A DNA stretch of 64,000 nt. Origin: Pseudomonadota bacterium (GTDB taxonomy: Bacteria; Pseudomonadota; Gammaproteobacteria; Xanthomonadales; Rhodanobacteraceae). How positions within the stretch are numbered: the stretch's first letter is position 1; every line of letters starts with the position of its first letter. Below are positions 54,301-63,339 of this stretch, in pieces. A program made the position numbers and the translations under genes. The notes beneath the pieces are model-generated. The model saw only the letters and a program-made list of their open reading frames with translations. It did no database searches and was not told where the DNA came from. The stretch lies in assembly GCA_018240465.1 (NCBI GenBank), contig JAFEFS010000086.1, positions 1-64,000 on the forward strand. The letters run 5' to 3'.

Positions 54301-57300
54301 AAGCCGCGCCGGTCACCGCATGCGTCGTCGGCGTCGCGTTGGCCCTGTTGCGCGCCGACGCGCTCGCCCCGGCCGCGCCGTGGCTTGTCGCCTGGTTTTT
54401 CGCGCCGGCCGTCATCGCCTGGTCCGCGCGGGTCCCGCCACGTCGGGTGCGACCGCTGGATGCGCCGCAAACGCAGTTCGTGCGCCAGGCCGCGCGTCGC
54501 ACCTGGGCCTGGTTCGAGCGCTTCGTCAGTGCCGAGGACAACTGGCTGCCGCCGGATCACTACCAGGAATTTCCGGCGGTCAAGATCATGCACCGCACCT
54601 CGTCGACCAACATCGGCATGGGCCTGTTGGCGAATCTCGCCGCGTACGATCTCGGCTACGTGTCGCTGCGCGGCCTGCTCGCGGCGACGCGGCGCACCAT
54701 CGACACGCTGCGCAAACTCGAACGCCATCGCGGCCATCTCTACAACTGGTACGACACCGCGACGCTGACGCCGCTGCAACCGATGTACGTGTCCACGGTC
54801 GACAGCGGCAACTTCGTCGGCCATGTGCTGACCTTGCGCCAGGGTTTGTTCGAGCTGCTGCACGCGCCGATCGTCGGTACGCAGGCATTCGCCGGCCTGG
54901 CCGACACGTTCGCCGTGCTGCGCACGTTGAGCGGGCGCGAGACGGATGCGGTCTGGCTGCCGTTCGCCGACGCGCTCGCGGCCGCGCGGCGATTGCCCGC
55001 ACAGCTGCCGATCGCGGCCAGTCGTGCCGCGCTGCGCGACCTGTTCGAGCGCGCACGCGCGCTGCAACCGGCGCTCGCGGACGCCACACCTCTCGTGCGC
55101 GAATGGAGCGAGAAACTGCTGCACCAGGCGGCGCTGGCGATGGCCGATATCGAGGATTTCGTCGGCGACGTTGCGACCCGCGCGGCGACAGCCCGCGATC
55201 CCGATGCGACCGTCGACTCGCCGATGCCGAGTCTTGCCGGCCTGGGCGCGGACAAATCGGTGCCGCCCGCGGCGGCGGAACTCGCGCGTGCCTGCATGCA
55301 GGAAATCGAAGCGCTGGCCGCGTTCTGCGCCGATTTCGCGCGCGTCGATTTTGCCTTCCTCTACGATGCGTCGCGCGAGCAGTTCGCGATCGGCTACAAC
55401 GTCGGCGAAGGCCGGCGTGACGCCGGCTACTACGACCTGCTCGCCTCGGAGGTGCGGCTGGCGGTTTATCTCGCCGTCGCCCAGGGGCAGATCGCGCAGG
55501 ACGGCTGGTTTGCGCTCGGTCGCGTGCAGACGCAGGTCGCCGAAGGCCGGGTGCTGCTGTCGTGGAGCGGCTCGATGTTCGAGTACCTGATGCCGCAGCT
55601 GGTGATGCCGGCGTGGCCCGGCAGCCTGATCGCCGAGTCGGCGCGTGTCGCGGTCGCGCACCAGATCGCCTGGGGACGCGCGCAAGGCTTGCCGTGGGGC
55701 ATTTCCGAGTCGGGCTATTTCCTCACCGACGCAGGACAGAACTACCACTACCGTGCGTTCGGCGCGCCCGGGCTGGGCCTGCAGCGCGGCCTCTCGCAGG
55801 ACCGCGTCGTCGCGCCGTACGCGAGCGCGCTCGCGCTGCTGGTCGCGCCGAACGAGGCCGCGAACAATCTCGCCGCGATCGCCGCGCGCGGCTGGTGGTC
55901 GCAGTACGGCTATTACGAAGCGATCGATTTCACCGCGGCGCACCTGCCCGCGGGCGAGACGGTCGGTGTCGTGCGCGAATACATGGCGCACCACCAGGGC
56001 ATGAGTCTCGTTGCGTTCGCCGAGTGCCTCAACGGCTCGGCGATGCAGCGCCGCTTCGCCGCCGACGCCGAACTCGCCGCCGTGTTGCTGCTGCTGCAGG
56101 AACGCATGCTGCGCGACGTCGCGCTCGCGCCGGCCGCGCCGGCCGCGCTCGACGTGCGTGCCGAGCCCGATGACGCGCCGACACCGCAGCGCCGCTACAC
56201 CCAGGTCAATGCGCCGCAACGGCCCGCGCTGCAACTGCTCGGCAACGGCAGCTATCGGGTCATGCTGACGCACAGCGGCGCCGGCTACAGCCGCTGGCGC
56301 GAACTCGACCTCACGCGCTGGCGCGAGGATCCGACGCGCGACGCCTGGGGCACCTTCATCCACATCCGCGACGTGGCCGGTGGCCGGGTCTGGAGCACGG
56401 CCACGGCGGTTGCCGCGGATGCGCCGGCCGCGCGCGAGATCGTGTTCGACGACGCGCGCGTGGAGCAGCGCCTGGTCCTGGAGCAGGCCGAGGCGCACGT
56501 GCAGATCGTGGTCTCGCCCGAGGACGACATCGAGTTGCGCCGCCTGCGCCTGACCAACCGCGCACGCGTGCCGCGCACGTTCGAGCTGACCAGCTACGCC
56601 GAGATCGTGCTCAACAGCGGCGCGGCCGATGCGTTGCATCCGGCGTTCAACAATTTATTCGTGCAGACCGAGATCCTGCGCGCGCACGGCGCAATCCTCG
56701 TCACGCGCCGGCCGCGCCTGGCCGGCGACGCGCAGCCCTGGCTCCTGCATCAATTCTGCGTACGCGGCGAAGCCGGTCGCGCGCTGCCGGTGCTCGAAAC
56801 CTCGTTCGAGACCGACCGCGCGCGTTTCCTCGGTCGCGGCAATGGCGCGACCGAGGCGGTCGAACTGGGCCGCGCGGGCGCACTGTCGAACAGCGCAGGC
56901 GACGTGCTCGATCCGATCGCCGCGATCCGTCAGCGCGTGAGCGTGCCGGCCGAAGGCAGCGTCGTCGTCGATCTCATCGCCGGCGCCGGCGCAGATCGCG
57001 AAACCATGCTCGCGCTGGCCGGCAAGTATCGCGAGCGCGCGCTCGCCGACCGTGCGCTGGCGATCGCGACGACGCACAACCGCATGTTGCTCGGCCAGAT
57101 CAACGTCAGCGAAAGCGAGGCGCAACTGTATTCGCGGCTCGCCGCAGCGATCCTCTACGCCGATCCGGCCCGGCGTGCGCCGGCTGAGGTGATCGCGAGC
57201 AACCGGCTCAGCCAGCCGGGGCTATGGGCGCACGGCATTTCCGGTGACCTGGCGATCGCGCTCGTGCTGATCGAGGAGGTGGAGAAACTGGCGCTGGTGA

Positions 57301-60158
57301 GGCAGGTCGTCGCCGCACAACGCTACTGTCGCGAGAAGGGACTGGGTTTCGATCTGGTCGTGCTCAACGAGGAGCGCGGCGGCTATCGGCAGGAGGTCAA
57401 CGACGCGATCCATGCCGCGGTCGCCGCGGCCGGCGAAGGCGCGATGATCGACCAGCGCGGCGGCGTCTTCGTCCGCAGTGGTGCGCAGATCCCGCACGAG
57501 GACCGCGTGCAGCTGCTCGCGGTCGCGCGCGTCGTGCTCTCCGACCGCGCGGGCAGCTTCGCCGAACAGCTGAAGGACGCCGGATCCTCCGCGGCTGAGC
57601 CGGCCGTGCCGGAATTCGCGCCGACGCGCCGGGTCGCGGACATCGATGCGCGGCCGGTTCCGATTCCGAAACTCGACGCGTACAACGGCCACGGCGGCTT
57701 CGCGCGCGGCGGACGCGAGTACGTGGTCGTCTGCGAGGAAGGCGAGCCCACCCCGCTGCCGTGGGCGAACGTGCTCGCAAACCCGCATTTCGGCAGCGTC
57801 GTCAGCGAATCGGGCTGCGGTTATACCTTCTTCGACAACGCGCACGAATATCGGCTCACGCCTTGGCACAACGATGCCGTGGCCGACGCCAGCGGCGAGG
57901 CGTTCTATCTGCGCGACGAGGAAACCGGCGCGTACTGGTCGCCGACACCGCTGCCCGCGCGCGGCCGCGGCCGCTATCTCGCGCGCCACGGTTTCGGCTA
58001 CAGCCAGTTCGAGCATGTCGAGGACGGTATCGCCAGCGAGTTGCGCGTGCACGTCGACGTCGACGCGCCGCTCAAGTTTTTCGTCCTGCGTCTGCGCAAC
58101 GACTCGGGCCGCGCACGCAGGATATCGGTGACCGGCTACGTGGAATGGGTGCTTGGCGACCTGCCGGCGAAGGCCGCGCAGCACGTGACGAGCTGGCTCG
58201 ACGCGAGCGGCGCGCTGTTCGCGCGCAACACCTGGAACGCCGAGTTCGCCGGCCATGTCGCTTTTTTCGACGTCGAGCAGGCGCAGCGCACGATCAGCGG
58301 CGACCGCAGCGAATTCCTCGGCCGCAACGGCAATTCGAAGTCACCCGCGGCGATGCGGCGCGCGCGCCTGTCGGGCCGCATCGGCGCCGGATTCGATCCG
58401 TGCGCGGCGATCCAGGTACCGCTCGAACTCGCCGACGGCGAGACGCGCGAGGTGATATTCCGTCTCGGCGCCGCGCGCAGCGCCGAGGAAGCCGAGCGCC
58501 TGGTCGCGCGCTTCCGCCGCTCCGGTACGGCGCGCGCCTCGACCGAGGCAGTCGCCGCGCTGTGGCGGCGCCTTACCGGCGATGTCGTCGTCACCACGCC
58601 CGATGCGGGCATCAACCTGCTCGCGAACGGCTGGCTTCTGTACCAGACGATCGCCTGCCGGCTGTGGGCGCGCAGCAGCCTGCACCAGTCCGGCGGTGCA
58701 TTCGGCTTTCGCGACCAGTTGCAGGACGCGATGGCACTCGTCCACGCCGCTCCCGCGCTGCTGCGCGAGCAGATCGTGCTTGCCGCGCAACGTCAGTTCC
58801 GCGAAGGCGACGTGCAGCATTGGTGGCATCCGCCCGGTGGCCGCGGCGTGCGCACGAGCTGTTCCGACGATCACCTGTGGCTGCCGCTCGCGCTCGCGCG
58901 CTACCTGCGCGCGAGCGGCGATCGTGGCGTGCTTGCCGAGCGCAGCCACTACCTCGAAGGCCGCCCGCTCAATCTCGGCGAGGATTCGTACTACGACCTG
59001 CCGCTGCGCTCGAACGAGTCCGCCGATCTCTACCAGCACTGCGTGCGCGCGATCGAGCATGCGTTGCGCGGCGTCACCGGCAGCGCGCACGGCCTGCCGC
59101 GCATCGGCGGCGGCGACTGGAACGATGGCCTCAACGCGGTCGGCGCGCAGGGCCGTGGCGAAAGCGTCTGGCTCGGCTTTTTCCTGTACCACGTGCTCAC
59201 CCAATTCCGCGAGGTGGCGTGCCTGCGCGGCGACGACATCTTCGCCGCACGTTGCGAACGCCACGCGCGCGAGCTGGCCGGGAACCTGGAGCGCCACGCC
59301 TGGGACGGCGACTGGTACCGCCGCGCCTGGTTCGATGACGGCACACCGCTCGGCGCGAAGGAAAACGCGCAGTGCCGCATCGACTCGATCGCGCAGAGCT
59401 GGGCGGTGCTGTCGGGTGCGGGCGACCCCGTGCGCGCGCAGCGCGCGCTTGACGCACTCGATGCGCAACTGGTCGACGATGAGGCGGGGCTGATATGCCT
59501 GCTGCATCCGCCGTTCGATCGGGCGACCGCGAACAGGCCCTCGCCAGCAAACGTTTCTGTCGGTGGCGAGGAAGTCAGGATGCCCGATCCCGGTTATATC
59601 GCCGGCTACCCGCCCGGCGTACGCGAGAACGGCGGCCAGTACACGCACGCGGCGGTGTGGGCGGTGATGGCGTTCGTGCAGGCGGGCCGCGTCGAGCGCG
59701 CCTGGCAATTGTTCGACCTGATCAATCCGCTGCGCCATGCGGCCGACGAAGAAGGTGTAGAAATATACAAGGGCGAACCCTACGTCGTCGCCGCCGACGT
59801 CTATGCGAATCCAGCGCATCGCGGCCGCGGCGGCTGGAGTTGGTACACCGGCTCGGCCGGCTGGATGTACCGGCTGCTGATCGAAACCTTCCTCGGCTTG
59901 ACGCGCGAAGGCTCGCGCCTGCGCATCGCGCCGCGTCTGCCCGCGGCATGGCCCGGCGTCGACATCGCCTACCATCATGGCGAGGCGACGTACGCGATCC
60001 ATGCGCAGCGCGATGCCTCGCGGCCGCCCGGTACCGTGCTGCTCGACGGTGTGGCGCAGGCCGGCGAAGCGATCGACCTCGACGCGACCGCTGGCGTGCA
60101 TCGGGTCGACGTCTATCTTGCCGTGGCGCCGGCCCAGCCCGCCGCGCGCAGGATCTGA
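51339..60158 (+). CDS. Cyclic beta-1,2-glucan synthase (NdvB/ChvB type)
   Basis: The 2,939-residue inner-membrane protein makes cyclic beta-1,2-glucans from UDP-glucose, released to the periplasm as osmoregulated glucans. An N-terminal domain of about 440 residues precedes TM helices at about 450-510. The GT84 glycosyltransferase follows, with a DxD motif at D667-V-D669. TM helices at about 870-905 and 990-1030 lead to the cyclising domain (from about 1066, DNWLPPDHYQEFPAVKIMHR). The C-terminal GH94 phosphorylase-like part (about 1600-2930) contains WWHPPGGRGVRTSCSDD and GGDWNDG (D2596) and controls chain length in studied enzymes. All domains look intact. ATG 51339 has a badly spaced ribosome-binding site; TTG 51393, preceded by GAGGG, is a good alternative. 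Confidence 0.92.
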   Translation: MSETARARARPSRLRGPHLNPISRKFGRLILPAMARLGLRRGIVRGVGKRGMRSRLSEAPLRVELLTAAQMAERGQELAGEHEWRRGRRGDTLLLERLRHNETLIEDTSRALAAAIAGQHRITPAGEFLLDNLYVIFDQLRKTRTHLPRGYSAELPVLTRGASAGMPRVYDLALDAISHGDGRVDQDALARFVRAYQERAPLSLGELWAIPIMLRAALIENLGRAAARVRRGLAHSRLAAQWAQRMLDAAQRDPKALILVVADMARSEPPLTQAFVAEMARCLHGAGAALNLPLSWIEQRLAEAGVSIAQLVQASHHERALDHVTIDNSIASLRLLDTLDWHDFVEATSAVERVLREDPAGIHTHMDFATRDSYRHAVEHFARCSGRDELEVAQDALALARDAARSSALPEQEAAAHVGYHLVGRGRAQLLRRCGAGFSATLRERWRGDLPFAVYLTAIVALGLAVALPLLHALVATHAPIWLRLSAGLCIVIVLSQPVVWLVDRIALALIGPRPLPRMDFRKGIPAEARTLVVVPCLIGSVAEAHTLADQLELRYLANRDGGLGFALLGDFPDADAEQLHGDAAVLDAAVGAIEELNRRHAKARFFLLHRPRTWNESEQRWIGRERKRGKLGDLNALLRHGDANAFTCIVGDRAALHGVRYVITLDVDTRLPSDAARRLIETMAHPLNRPRLAPDGCRVETGYTILQPRIGNLLPSSGSTRYAALFGGDAGVDPYTLAVSDLYQDLFSEGSFIGKGIYDVAAFEHLLGDQAARFPHNRILSHDLLEGCYARAGLSTDIELYEEYPQSWRVDAQRRARWTRGDWQIAAWLFPSVPMAGARRERNPLTWLSRWKIFDNLRRSVLAPARFALLLLAWFALPQPAWWSLFVLVAALLPVALDASIAALNSPAGGVVRHLGSVLRGVVPAAARVGLRLACLPFDALRNTTMIVRTGWRVHVSKRHLLQWVASSVVAERARGDDAASTWRELKAAPVTACVVGVALALLRADALAPAAPWLVAWFFAPAVIAWSARVPPRRVRPLDAPQTQFVRQAARRTWAWFERFVSAEDNWLPPDHYQEFPAVKIMHRTSSTNIGMGLLANLAAYDLGYVSLRGLLAATRRTIDTLRKLERHRGHLYNWYDTATLTPLQPMYVSTVDSGNFVGHVLTLRQGLFELLHAPIVGTQAFAGLADTFAVLRTLSGRETDAVWLPFADALAAARRLPAQLPIAASRAALRDLFERARALQPALADATPLVREWSEKLLHQAALAMADIEDFVGDVATRAATARDPDATVDSPMPSLAGLGADKSVPPAAAELARACMQEIEALAAFCADFARVDFAFLYDASREQFAIGYNVGEGRRDAGYYDLLASEVRLAVYLAVAQGQIAQDGWFALGRVQTQVAEGRVLLSWSGSMFEYLMPQLVMPAWPGSLIAESARVAVAHQIAWGRAQGLPWGISESGYFLTDAGQNYHYRAFGAPGLGLQRGLSQDRVVAPYASALALLVAPNEAANNLAAIAARGWWSQYGYYEAIDFTAAHLPAGETVGVVREYMAHHQGMSLVAFAECLNGSAMQRRFAADAELAAVLLLLQERMLRDVALAPAAPAALDVRAEPDDAPTPQRRYTQVNAPQRPALQLLGNGSYRVMLTHSGAGYSRWRELDLTRWREDPTRDAWGTFIHIRDVAGGRVWSTATAVAADAPAAREIVFDDARVEQRLVLEQAEAHVQIVVSPEDDIELRRLRLTNRARVPRTFELTSYAEIVLNSGAADALHPAFNNLFVQTEILRAHGAILVTRRPRLAGDAQPWLLHQFCVRGEAGRALPVLETSFETDRARFLGRGNGATEAVELGRAGALSNSAGDVLDPIAAIRQRVSVPAEGSVVVDLIAGAGADRETMLALAGKYRERALADRALAIATTHNRMLLGQINVSESEAQLYSRLAAAILYADPARRAPAEVIASNRLSQPGLWAHGISGDLAIALVLIEEVEKLALVRQVVAAQRYCREKGLGFDLVVLNEERGGYRQEVNDAIHAAVAAAGEGAMIDQRGGVFVRSGAQIPHEDRVQLLAVARVVLSDRAGSFAEQLKDAGSSAAEPAVPEFAPTRRVADIDARPVPIPKLDAYNGHGGFARGGREYVVVCEEGEPTPLPWANVLANPHFGSVVSESGCGYTFFDNAHEYRLTPWHNDAVADASGEAFYLRDEETGAYWSPTPLPARGRGRYLARHGFGYSQFEHVEDGIASELRVHVDVDAPLKFFVLRLRNDSGRARRISVTGYVEWVLGDLPAKAAQHVTSWLDASGALFARNTWNAEFAGHVAFFDVEQAQRTISGDRSEFLGRNGNSKSPAAMRRARLSGRIGAGFDPCAAIQVPLELADGETREVIFRLGAARSAEEAERLVARFRRSGTARASTEAVAALWRRLTGDVVVTTPDAGINLLANGWLLYQTIACRLWARSSLHQSGGAFGFRDQLQDAMALVHAAPALLREQIVLAAQRQFREGDVQHWWHPPGGRGVRTSCSDDHLWLPLALARYLRASGDRGVLAERSHYLEGRPLNLGEDSYYDLPLRSNESADLYQHCVRAIEHALRGVTGSAHGLPRIGGGDWNDGLNAVGAQGRGESVWLGFFLYHVLTQFREVACLRGDDIFAARCERHARELAGNLERHAWDGDWYRRAWFDDGTPLGAKENAQCRIDSIAQSWAVLSGAGDPVRAQRALDALDAQLVDDEAGLICLLHPPFDRATANRPSPANVSVGGEEVRMPDPGYIAGYPPGVRENGGQYTHAAVWAVMAFVQAGRVERAWQLFDLINPLRHAADEEGVEIYKGEPYVVAADVYANPAHRGRGGWSWYTGSAGWMYRLLIETFLGLTREGSRLRIAPRLPAAWPGVDIAYHHGEATYAIHAQRDASRPPGTVLLDGVAQAGEAIDLDATAGVHRVDVYLAVAPAQPAARRI

Positions 60159-60220
60159 AACGCAGATGATCGAGGATCGCGCTACACTGCGCGCCCGTTT
60201 CCGTGTTGCCGGCTGGTCCC

Positions 60221-60829
60221 ATGAAGAAGAAATCGCCCAAATCCTCGCCCGTCACCCAGACCCAGGCCGAGGACGCCGTGCGCGTGCTGCTGCGCTGGGC
60301 CGGCGACGATCCGGCGCGCGAGGGTCTGATCGACACGCCCAAGCGCGTGGTCAACGCCTACAAGGATTGGTTCTCCGGCTACGCCGACGATCCGGCCGAC
60401 GAACTGCGCCGCACGTTCGAGGAAGTCGCCGGCTACGACGAGATGGTCGTGCTGCGCGACATCGAGTTTTCCTCGCACTGCGAGCACCACATGGCGCCGA
60501 TCATCGGCCGCGCGCACGTCGGCTACCTGCCGACCAACCGCGTCGTCGGCATCTCCAAGCTCGCGCGCGTGGTCGAGATTTTCGCGCGCCGCCTGCAGGT
60601 GCAGGAGAAGCTGACCTCGCAGATCGCGCACTGCATCGAGGACGTGCTCAAGCCGCGCGGCGTCGGCGTCGTCATCGACGCTTCGCACGAGTGCATGACC
60701 ACGCGCGGGGTCAACAAGACCGGCGTATCGATGATCTCCAGCCAGATGCTCGGCACGTTCCGCACCGACGCGCGCACGCGCGGCGAGTTCCTGCGCTTCA
60801 TCGACATCGATGCGGGGCGGCGCAAGTAA
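60221..60829 (+). CDS. folE: GTP cyclohydrolase I
   Basis: FolE opens GTP to 7,8-dihydroneopterin triphosphate, the entry to folate and tetrahydropterin synthesis. The 202-residue protein has the zinc ligands in [14 protein letters not shown] and [10 protein letters not shown], the ligand-binding [20 protein letters not shown] helix and a C-terminal FLRFIDI tail. The ATG at 60221 was chosen; GTG 60203 in frame adds six residues. It starts 62 bases after the glucan synthase on the same strand. The pterin product could also serve PhhA elsewhere in this window, which needs tetrahydropterin. Confidence 0.96.
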   Translation: MKKKSPKSSPVTQTQAEDAVRVLLRWAGDDPAREGLIDTPKRVVNAYKDWFSGYADDPADELRRTFEEVAGYDEMVVLRDIEFSSHCEHHMAPIIGRAHVGYLPTNRVVGISKLARVVEIFARRLQVQEKLTSQIAHCIEDVLKPRGVGVVIDASHECMTTRGVNKTGVSMISSQMLGTFRTDARTRGEFLRFIDIDAGRRK

Positions 60830-60875
60830 GCCCGCGCCGATTCGCCAGAAAACCGTTCCTGCCGGGATTTCCGAA

Positions 60876-62225
60876 ATGGAAAACAGCGCTGCGTCTACGC
60901 CCACGCCCGCCCGTCGCGCCGCGCTGATCTTCATCTTCATCACGCTGCTGATCGACATCCTGTCGTTCGGCTTGATCATTCCCGTGCTGCCGCATCTGAT
61001 CCTTGGATTCGTCGGCGAGAACGTGTCGGCTGCGGCGTGGTGGTATCTCGCGTTCTCCGTCACCTTCATGGCGATGCAGTTCGTGTTCACGCCGGTACAG
61101 GGCGCGCTTGCCGACCGCTTCGGCCGCCGGCCGATCATCCTCGCCTCGAATCTCGGCCTCGGCCTCGACTTTCTGATGATGGCGCTGGTCAATTCGTTGC
61201 CGCTGCTGTTCATCGGTCGCGTCATTTCCGGCATCACCTCGGCGAGCTTCTCCGCCTCGAACGCCTATGTCGCCGACGTGACGCCGCCGGAGAAGCGCGC
61301 GCAGGCCTACGGCATGCTTGGCATCGCGTTCGGCATCGGCTTCGTCATCGCGCCGGTGATCGGCGGCTTTCTCGGCGAGATCCATCCGCGCCTGCCGTTC
61401 TGGGCCGCGGTCGTCATGTGCCTGACCAATTTCTGCTACGGCCTGTTCGTGCTGCCGGAATCGCTCACTCCGGACAAACGCAGCGCGTACTTCGACTGGG
61501 CGCACGCGAATCCGTTCGGCGCGCTGAAGCTGCTGCGCCGCTATCCGCAGGTGTTCGGTCTGGTCGGCGTGGTCGGCCTGTACGCGCTCGCGCACATGGT
61601 CTATCCGACCACATTCGTGCTCTATGCCGACTATCGCTTCGGCTGGGGGCCGAAGATGGTCGGCATCACGCTCGGACTCGTCGGCATCTTCTCGGCGATC
61701 GTGCAGGGCGGCCTGATCAAGTTCATCGTGGCGAAGCTCGGCGAACGTCGCGCGCTGCTGTTCGGTCTCGCCTGCGGCACGGTCGGCTTCACCTTGTACG
61801 CGCTCGCGCCAACCGGCTACTGGTTCTGGGCGATGATGCCGGTGGCGGCGCTATGGGGCGTCGCCCAGCCCGCGGCGCAGGCGATGATGACCCACTTCGT
61901 CGATCCGCGCGAACAGGGCCGCCTGCAGGGCGCGGTGACGAGCGTGTCGAGTCTCGCCGGCATACTCGGCGCGTTCCTGTTTCCGTCGACGCTGGCGCTG
62001 GTGTCGAGTTCGCACGACCACGGCCTGTGGGCCGGCGCGACGTTCTTCGCTGCCGCCGTCATCGTCGGCGCCTCGCTGCTGCTGGCCTGGTACATCTCGG
62101 CGCATCTGCCCGCGTCGATCTCCGCGGCGAGCGCGAAGCAGCCCGGTCCGGACATCACCGAAGAAATCGCCGCGGTTACCAGCGACTTGCATTCGCCGAT
62201 TGCCGAAACCGAGTCGCGCGCATAA
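60876..62225 (+). CDS. MFS transporter, TCR/Tet-like drug:H+ antiporter family
   Basis: The 449-residue protein has 12 TM helices. TM1 starts FITLLIDILSFGLIIPVLPH, the TM2-TM3 loop reads GALADRFGRRPIILASN, the TM4 region is GRVISGITSASFSASNAYVA, and TM5 has GMLGIAFGIGFVIAPVIGG, which together place it in the TetA-like group. Length and motif A are normal. Many chromosomal members of this group do not confer tetracycline resistance, so the substrate is open. A C-terminal polar tail of about 35 residues is not conserved. It starts 46 bases after folE and converges on the Gfo/Idh gene. Confidence 0.88.
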   Translation: MENSAASTPTPARRAALIFIFITLLIDILSFGLIIPVLPHLILGFVGENVSAAAWWYLAFSVTFMAMQFVFTPVQGALADRFGRRPIILASNLGLGLDFLMMALVNSLPLLFIGRVISGITSASFSASNAYVADVTPPEKRAQAYGMLGIAFGIGFVIAPVIGGFLGEIHPRLPFWAAVVMCLTNFCYGLFVLPESLTPDKRSAYFDWAHANPFGALKLLRRYPQVFGLVGVVGLYALAHMVYPTTFVLYADYRFGWGPKMVGITLGLVGIFSAIVQGGLIKFIVAKLGERRALLFGLACGTVGFTLYALAPTGYWFWAMMPVAALWGVAQPAAQAMMTHFVDPREQGRLQGAVTSVSSLAGILGAFLFPSTLALVSSSHDHGLWAGATFFAAAVIVGASLLLAWYISAHLPASISAASAKQPGPDITEEIAAVTSDLHSPIAETESRA

Positions 62226-62249
62226 CCGCGGCTCGCGCTTGCGGGTGCA

Positions 62250-63296
62250 TCATGGACCCGGGTCCACGCCGGTCACGGAGCGACCCTCGCGCGCTGATTG
62301 GCGCGCGGATTCCAGCACGGCCATGACCGCAAGCGCTTCCCCGGGCGTGACCGGGTTGGGGCCGGCGCCGCGCAGTGCGCGCTCGACGCCCAGGTAGTAG
62401 CGGCGCTGGTCGCCGGGCGGCGTGGCGATGTCGCATGTCGCGTCGATGTCGAAGAACCGCAGCGGGTCGGGATCGACGCCCCAGCCGTCGGCGCCGGGCA
62501 CGATGCCGGCCTTGAGTTGTGCTTCCTGTCGATCCGCTTCGCGCTTGACCAGGCTGCCGCGTTCGCCGTGCACGACGAAGCGCGGGCTGGCCCCGGCGAC
62601 GAGCATGCCCGCATGCAGGATCACGCGCAGGCCGTGCGCGTAGTCGAGCACGACATGCGCCCAGTCCTCGCTCAACGCGCCGGCGCGCTGCATGGCGAGG
62701 TTCGCCTGCACGCGCGCGGGCGGGCCGAACAGTTGCAACGCCTGGTCGATCAGATGCGGGCCGAGGTCGAACCACAATCCCGCACCGGGCCCGGTGCCTT
62801 CGCGCCAGCGCCGGCGCACGTCGGGACGATAGCGGTCGATGTGCGATTCGAAATGCACGACGCGGCCGACGCGGCCGTCCGCGATCGCCTGTTTCACGCC
62901 GAGGAAGTCGCTGTCCCAGCGCCGGTTGTGGAACACCGAGAGCAGGCGATCGCAGGCGTGCGCGGCAGCGACCAATTCGCGCGCCTCGTCGAGGTTCAGT
63001 GCGAATGGTTTGTCGACGACGACATGTTTGCCCGCGCGCAACGCCGCGTGCGCGAGTGGGGCGTGCGTTTCGTTCGGCGTGGCGATGACGATGAGGTCGA
63101 TGTCGCCGCGCGCGATCAGCGTCTGTGCATCGGCGGCCACGTCGACCCGCGGCCAGTCGGCACGCACCTTGGCTGCGTCGCTCGATGCGACGCCGGCAAG
63201 CTGCAGCCCTGGCGTCGCCGCGATCAACGGTGCGTGAAACGTCTTGCCGGCGTAGCCGTAGCCGATCAGGCCGACGCGAAGCGGAGTTGGGGGCAT
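62250..63296 (-). CDS. Gfo/Idh/MocA-family oxidoreductase
   Basis: The 348-residue protein has an N-terminal Rossmann fold (VGLIGYGYAGKTFHAPLIAA), the family's cofactor and catalytic-lysine segment AGKHVVVDKPFALNLDEA, and a C-terminal dimerisation domain with SVFHNRRWDSDFLG and GPGAGLWFDLGPHLIDQAL, where the histidine helps catalysis. The proteins oxidise or reduce sugars and related polyols with NAD(P). The YGYAGKTFHAP and HNRRWD segments match the YdgJ/scyllo-inositol dehydrogenase-like subgroup. The ATG at 63296 lies 43 bases after the glcF stop, so it may be transcribed with it. Confidence 0.9.
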   Translation of the reverse strand: MPPTPLRVGLIGYGYAGKTFHAPLIAATPGLQLAGVASSDAAKVRADWPRVDVAADAQTLIARGDIDLIVIATPNETHAPLAHAALRAGKHVVVDKPFALNLDEARELVAAAHACDRLLSVFHNRRWDSDFLGVKQAIADGRVGRVVHFESHIDRYRPDVRRRWREGTGPGAGLWFDLGPHLIDQALQLFGPPARVQANLAMQRAGALSEDWAHVVLDYAHGLRVILHAGMLVAGASPRFVVHGERGSLVKREADRQEAQLKAGIVPGADGWGVDPDPLRFFDIDATCDIATPPGDQRRYYLGVERALRGAGPNPVTPGEALAVMAVLESARQSAREGRSVTGVDPGP

Positions 63297-63339
63297 CGTG
63301 CAGTCGAAGCGTTCCGGAGCTTTCGGGTGGAGGGCGAGT

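Noticed and set aside
60876..62225. Tetracycline resistance determinant
   Set aside because: The protein is in the TetA-like MFS group but lies in a housekeeping context next to folE with no mobile element or tetR; calling resistance is not supported.
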